Source: Planctomycetaceae bacterium
Lineage (GTDB): Bacteria > Planctomycetota > Phycisphaerae > Phycisphaerales > UBA1924
Direction: 5' to 3'
DNA length: 36,224 bases
Assembly (NCBI GenBank): GCA_021294835.1
Contig: JAJTDF010000029.1
Location: 1 to 36,224 of the forward strand
The notes beneath the pieces were generated by a model that had not been told where the DNA came from, made no database searches, and worked only from the letters and a program-made list of their open reading frames with translations. Shown here in pieces: positions 35,842-36,224 of this stretch (position 1 is its first letter; each line of letters begins with the position of its first letter). Made by a program: the position numbers and the translations under genes.

Positions 35842-36224
35842 TTGGCGTTTGCCGAGAATGACGACAAAGAACGCGTGCTGCAGGCGGCCGACATTGTTCG
35901 GCTGGTTGGCGAGCACGTGGCGCTCAAGCGCAAGGGACGCGAGTACGTCGGCCTGTGCCCGTTCCACGACGACCACTCGCCGTCGATGTTCGTGGTCCCT
36001 CACAAGCGCATCTACCACTGCTTCTCCTGCGGAGCCGGCGGCAACGTCTTCACCTTCGTGATGGACTACTACCGCATGGGCTTCCGCGAGGCCCTGCAGT
36101 TCCTCGCCGACCGCTTCGGCGTCAAGCTCACGCCCCGCAAGATCATCGCCGAGCCGACCGACGGCCCTTCAGTCAGCAAGGAGCAACTGCTGGCCGCCAG
36201 CGCCATGGCGGCCGACTTCTTCCG
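35842..36224 (+). CDS. dnaG: DNA primase DnaG, N-terminal part (cut by window end)
   Basis: The first 127 codons of the primase that lays RNA primers for replication. The CHC2 zinc finger is visible as Cys39 and His42 in LCPFHDDHSPS and Cys60 and Cys63 in YHCFSCGAGG; GFREALQFLADRFGV is the usual segment after it. The catalytic TOPRIM core lies beyond the window. The start is uncertain: TTG at 35842 gives LAFAENDDKERVLQAADIV, with a DnaG-like distance to the ADIV motif. ATG at 35719 is in frame but adds a Gly/Ala/Arg-rich, non-conserved stretch. Neither has a good Shine-Dalgarno. Confidence 0.9.
   Translation, partial: MAFAENDDKERVLQAADIVRLVGEHVALKRKGREYVGLCPFHDDHSPSMFVVPHKRIYHCFSCGAGGNVFTFVMDYYRMGFREALQFLADRFGVKLTPRKIIAEPTDGPSVSKEQLLAASAMAADFF

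Overview
The window is very GC-rich and comes from a planctomycete, most likely of the class Phycisphaerae. The evidence is indirect but consistent: dockerin-like C-termini in which GDGLLTGDDF-type repeats are followed by a Cys-Pro end, a PEP-CTERM-like tail built on PLPAAAWAG plus an Arg/Lys cluster, many prepilin-leader proteins that are not in a pilus operon, small membrane proteins ending in a CGSCGYS...CPECG zinc ribbon, and mixed GTG/TTG starts with uneven Shine-Dalgarno use. No rRNA, tRNA, CRISPR array or insertion sequence was seen.

Layout. (1) 2-7037, plus strand: the 3' end of a large secreted repeat protein with a tandem dockerin-like anchor, then a housekeeping run: S41 C-terminal processing peptidase, tsaD, uvrB and a small membrane protein. 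(2) 7052-9887, minus strand: four tandem multi-pass membrane proteins, each ending in a zinc ribbon; three are clear paralogues and two share a 40-bp repeat at their 3' ends. (3) 10264-14358: a secreted phosphodiester glycosidase-like protein (minus), divergent from an aldo/keto reductase and a secreted alpha/beta-hydrolase-like protein that appears to lack its nucleophile. (4) 14403-18990: UDP-glucuronate decarboxylase, a LysM membrane protein and yicC (minus), divergent from cysS. (5) 19496-20281: a PEP-CTERM-like surface protein, then a strong hairpin terminator.

(6) 20408-31010 is the most distinctive part. A translationally coupled minus-strand operon encodes a membrane protein with a dockerin-like tail, a secreted protein, and a large VIT + von Willebrand A protein. 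Across a C-rich gap, five tandem plus-strand genes encode prepilin-leader proteins of one family. The first three have the canonical [13 protein letters not shown] helix; the last two have an altered FTLIETG helix. Several have their own hairpin terminator, and two of the terminators are almost identical.

(7) 31136-36224: clpX, a SHOCT-like membrane protein and a conserved protein of unknown function (minus), a metal-binding lipoprotein (plus), a HAD phosphatase and an acylphosphatase (minus), and the 5' end of dnaG (plus, cut by the window end).

Most genes are ordinary housekeeping or envelope genes. The candidate for an undescribed system is the VIT/VWA operon together with the five-gene pseudopilin-like array, which together suggest a cell-surface or secretion function. 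That link is inferred from adjacency and is not shown by the sequence.
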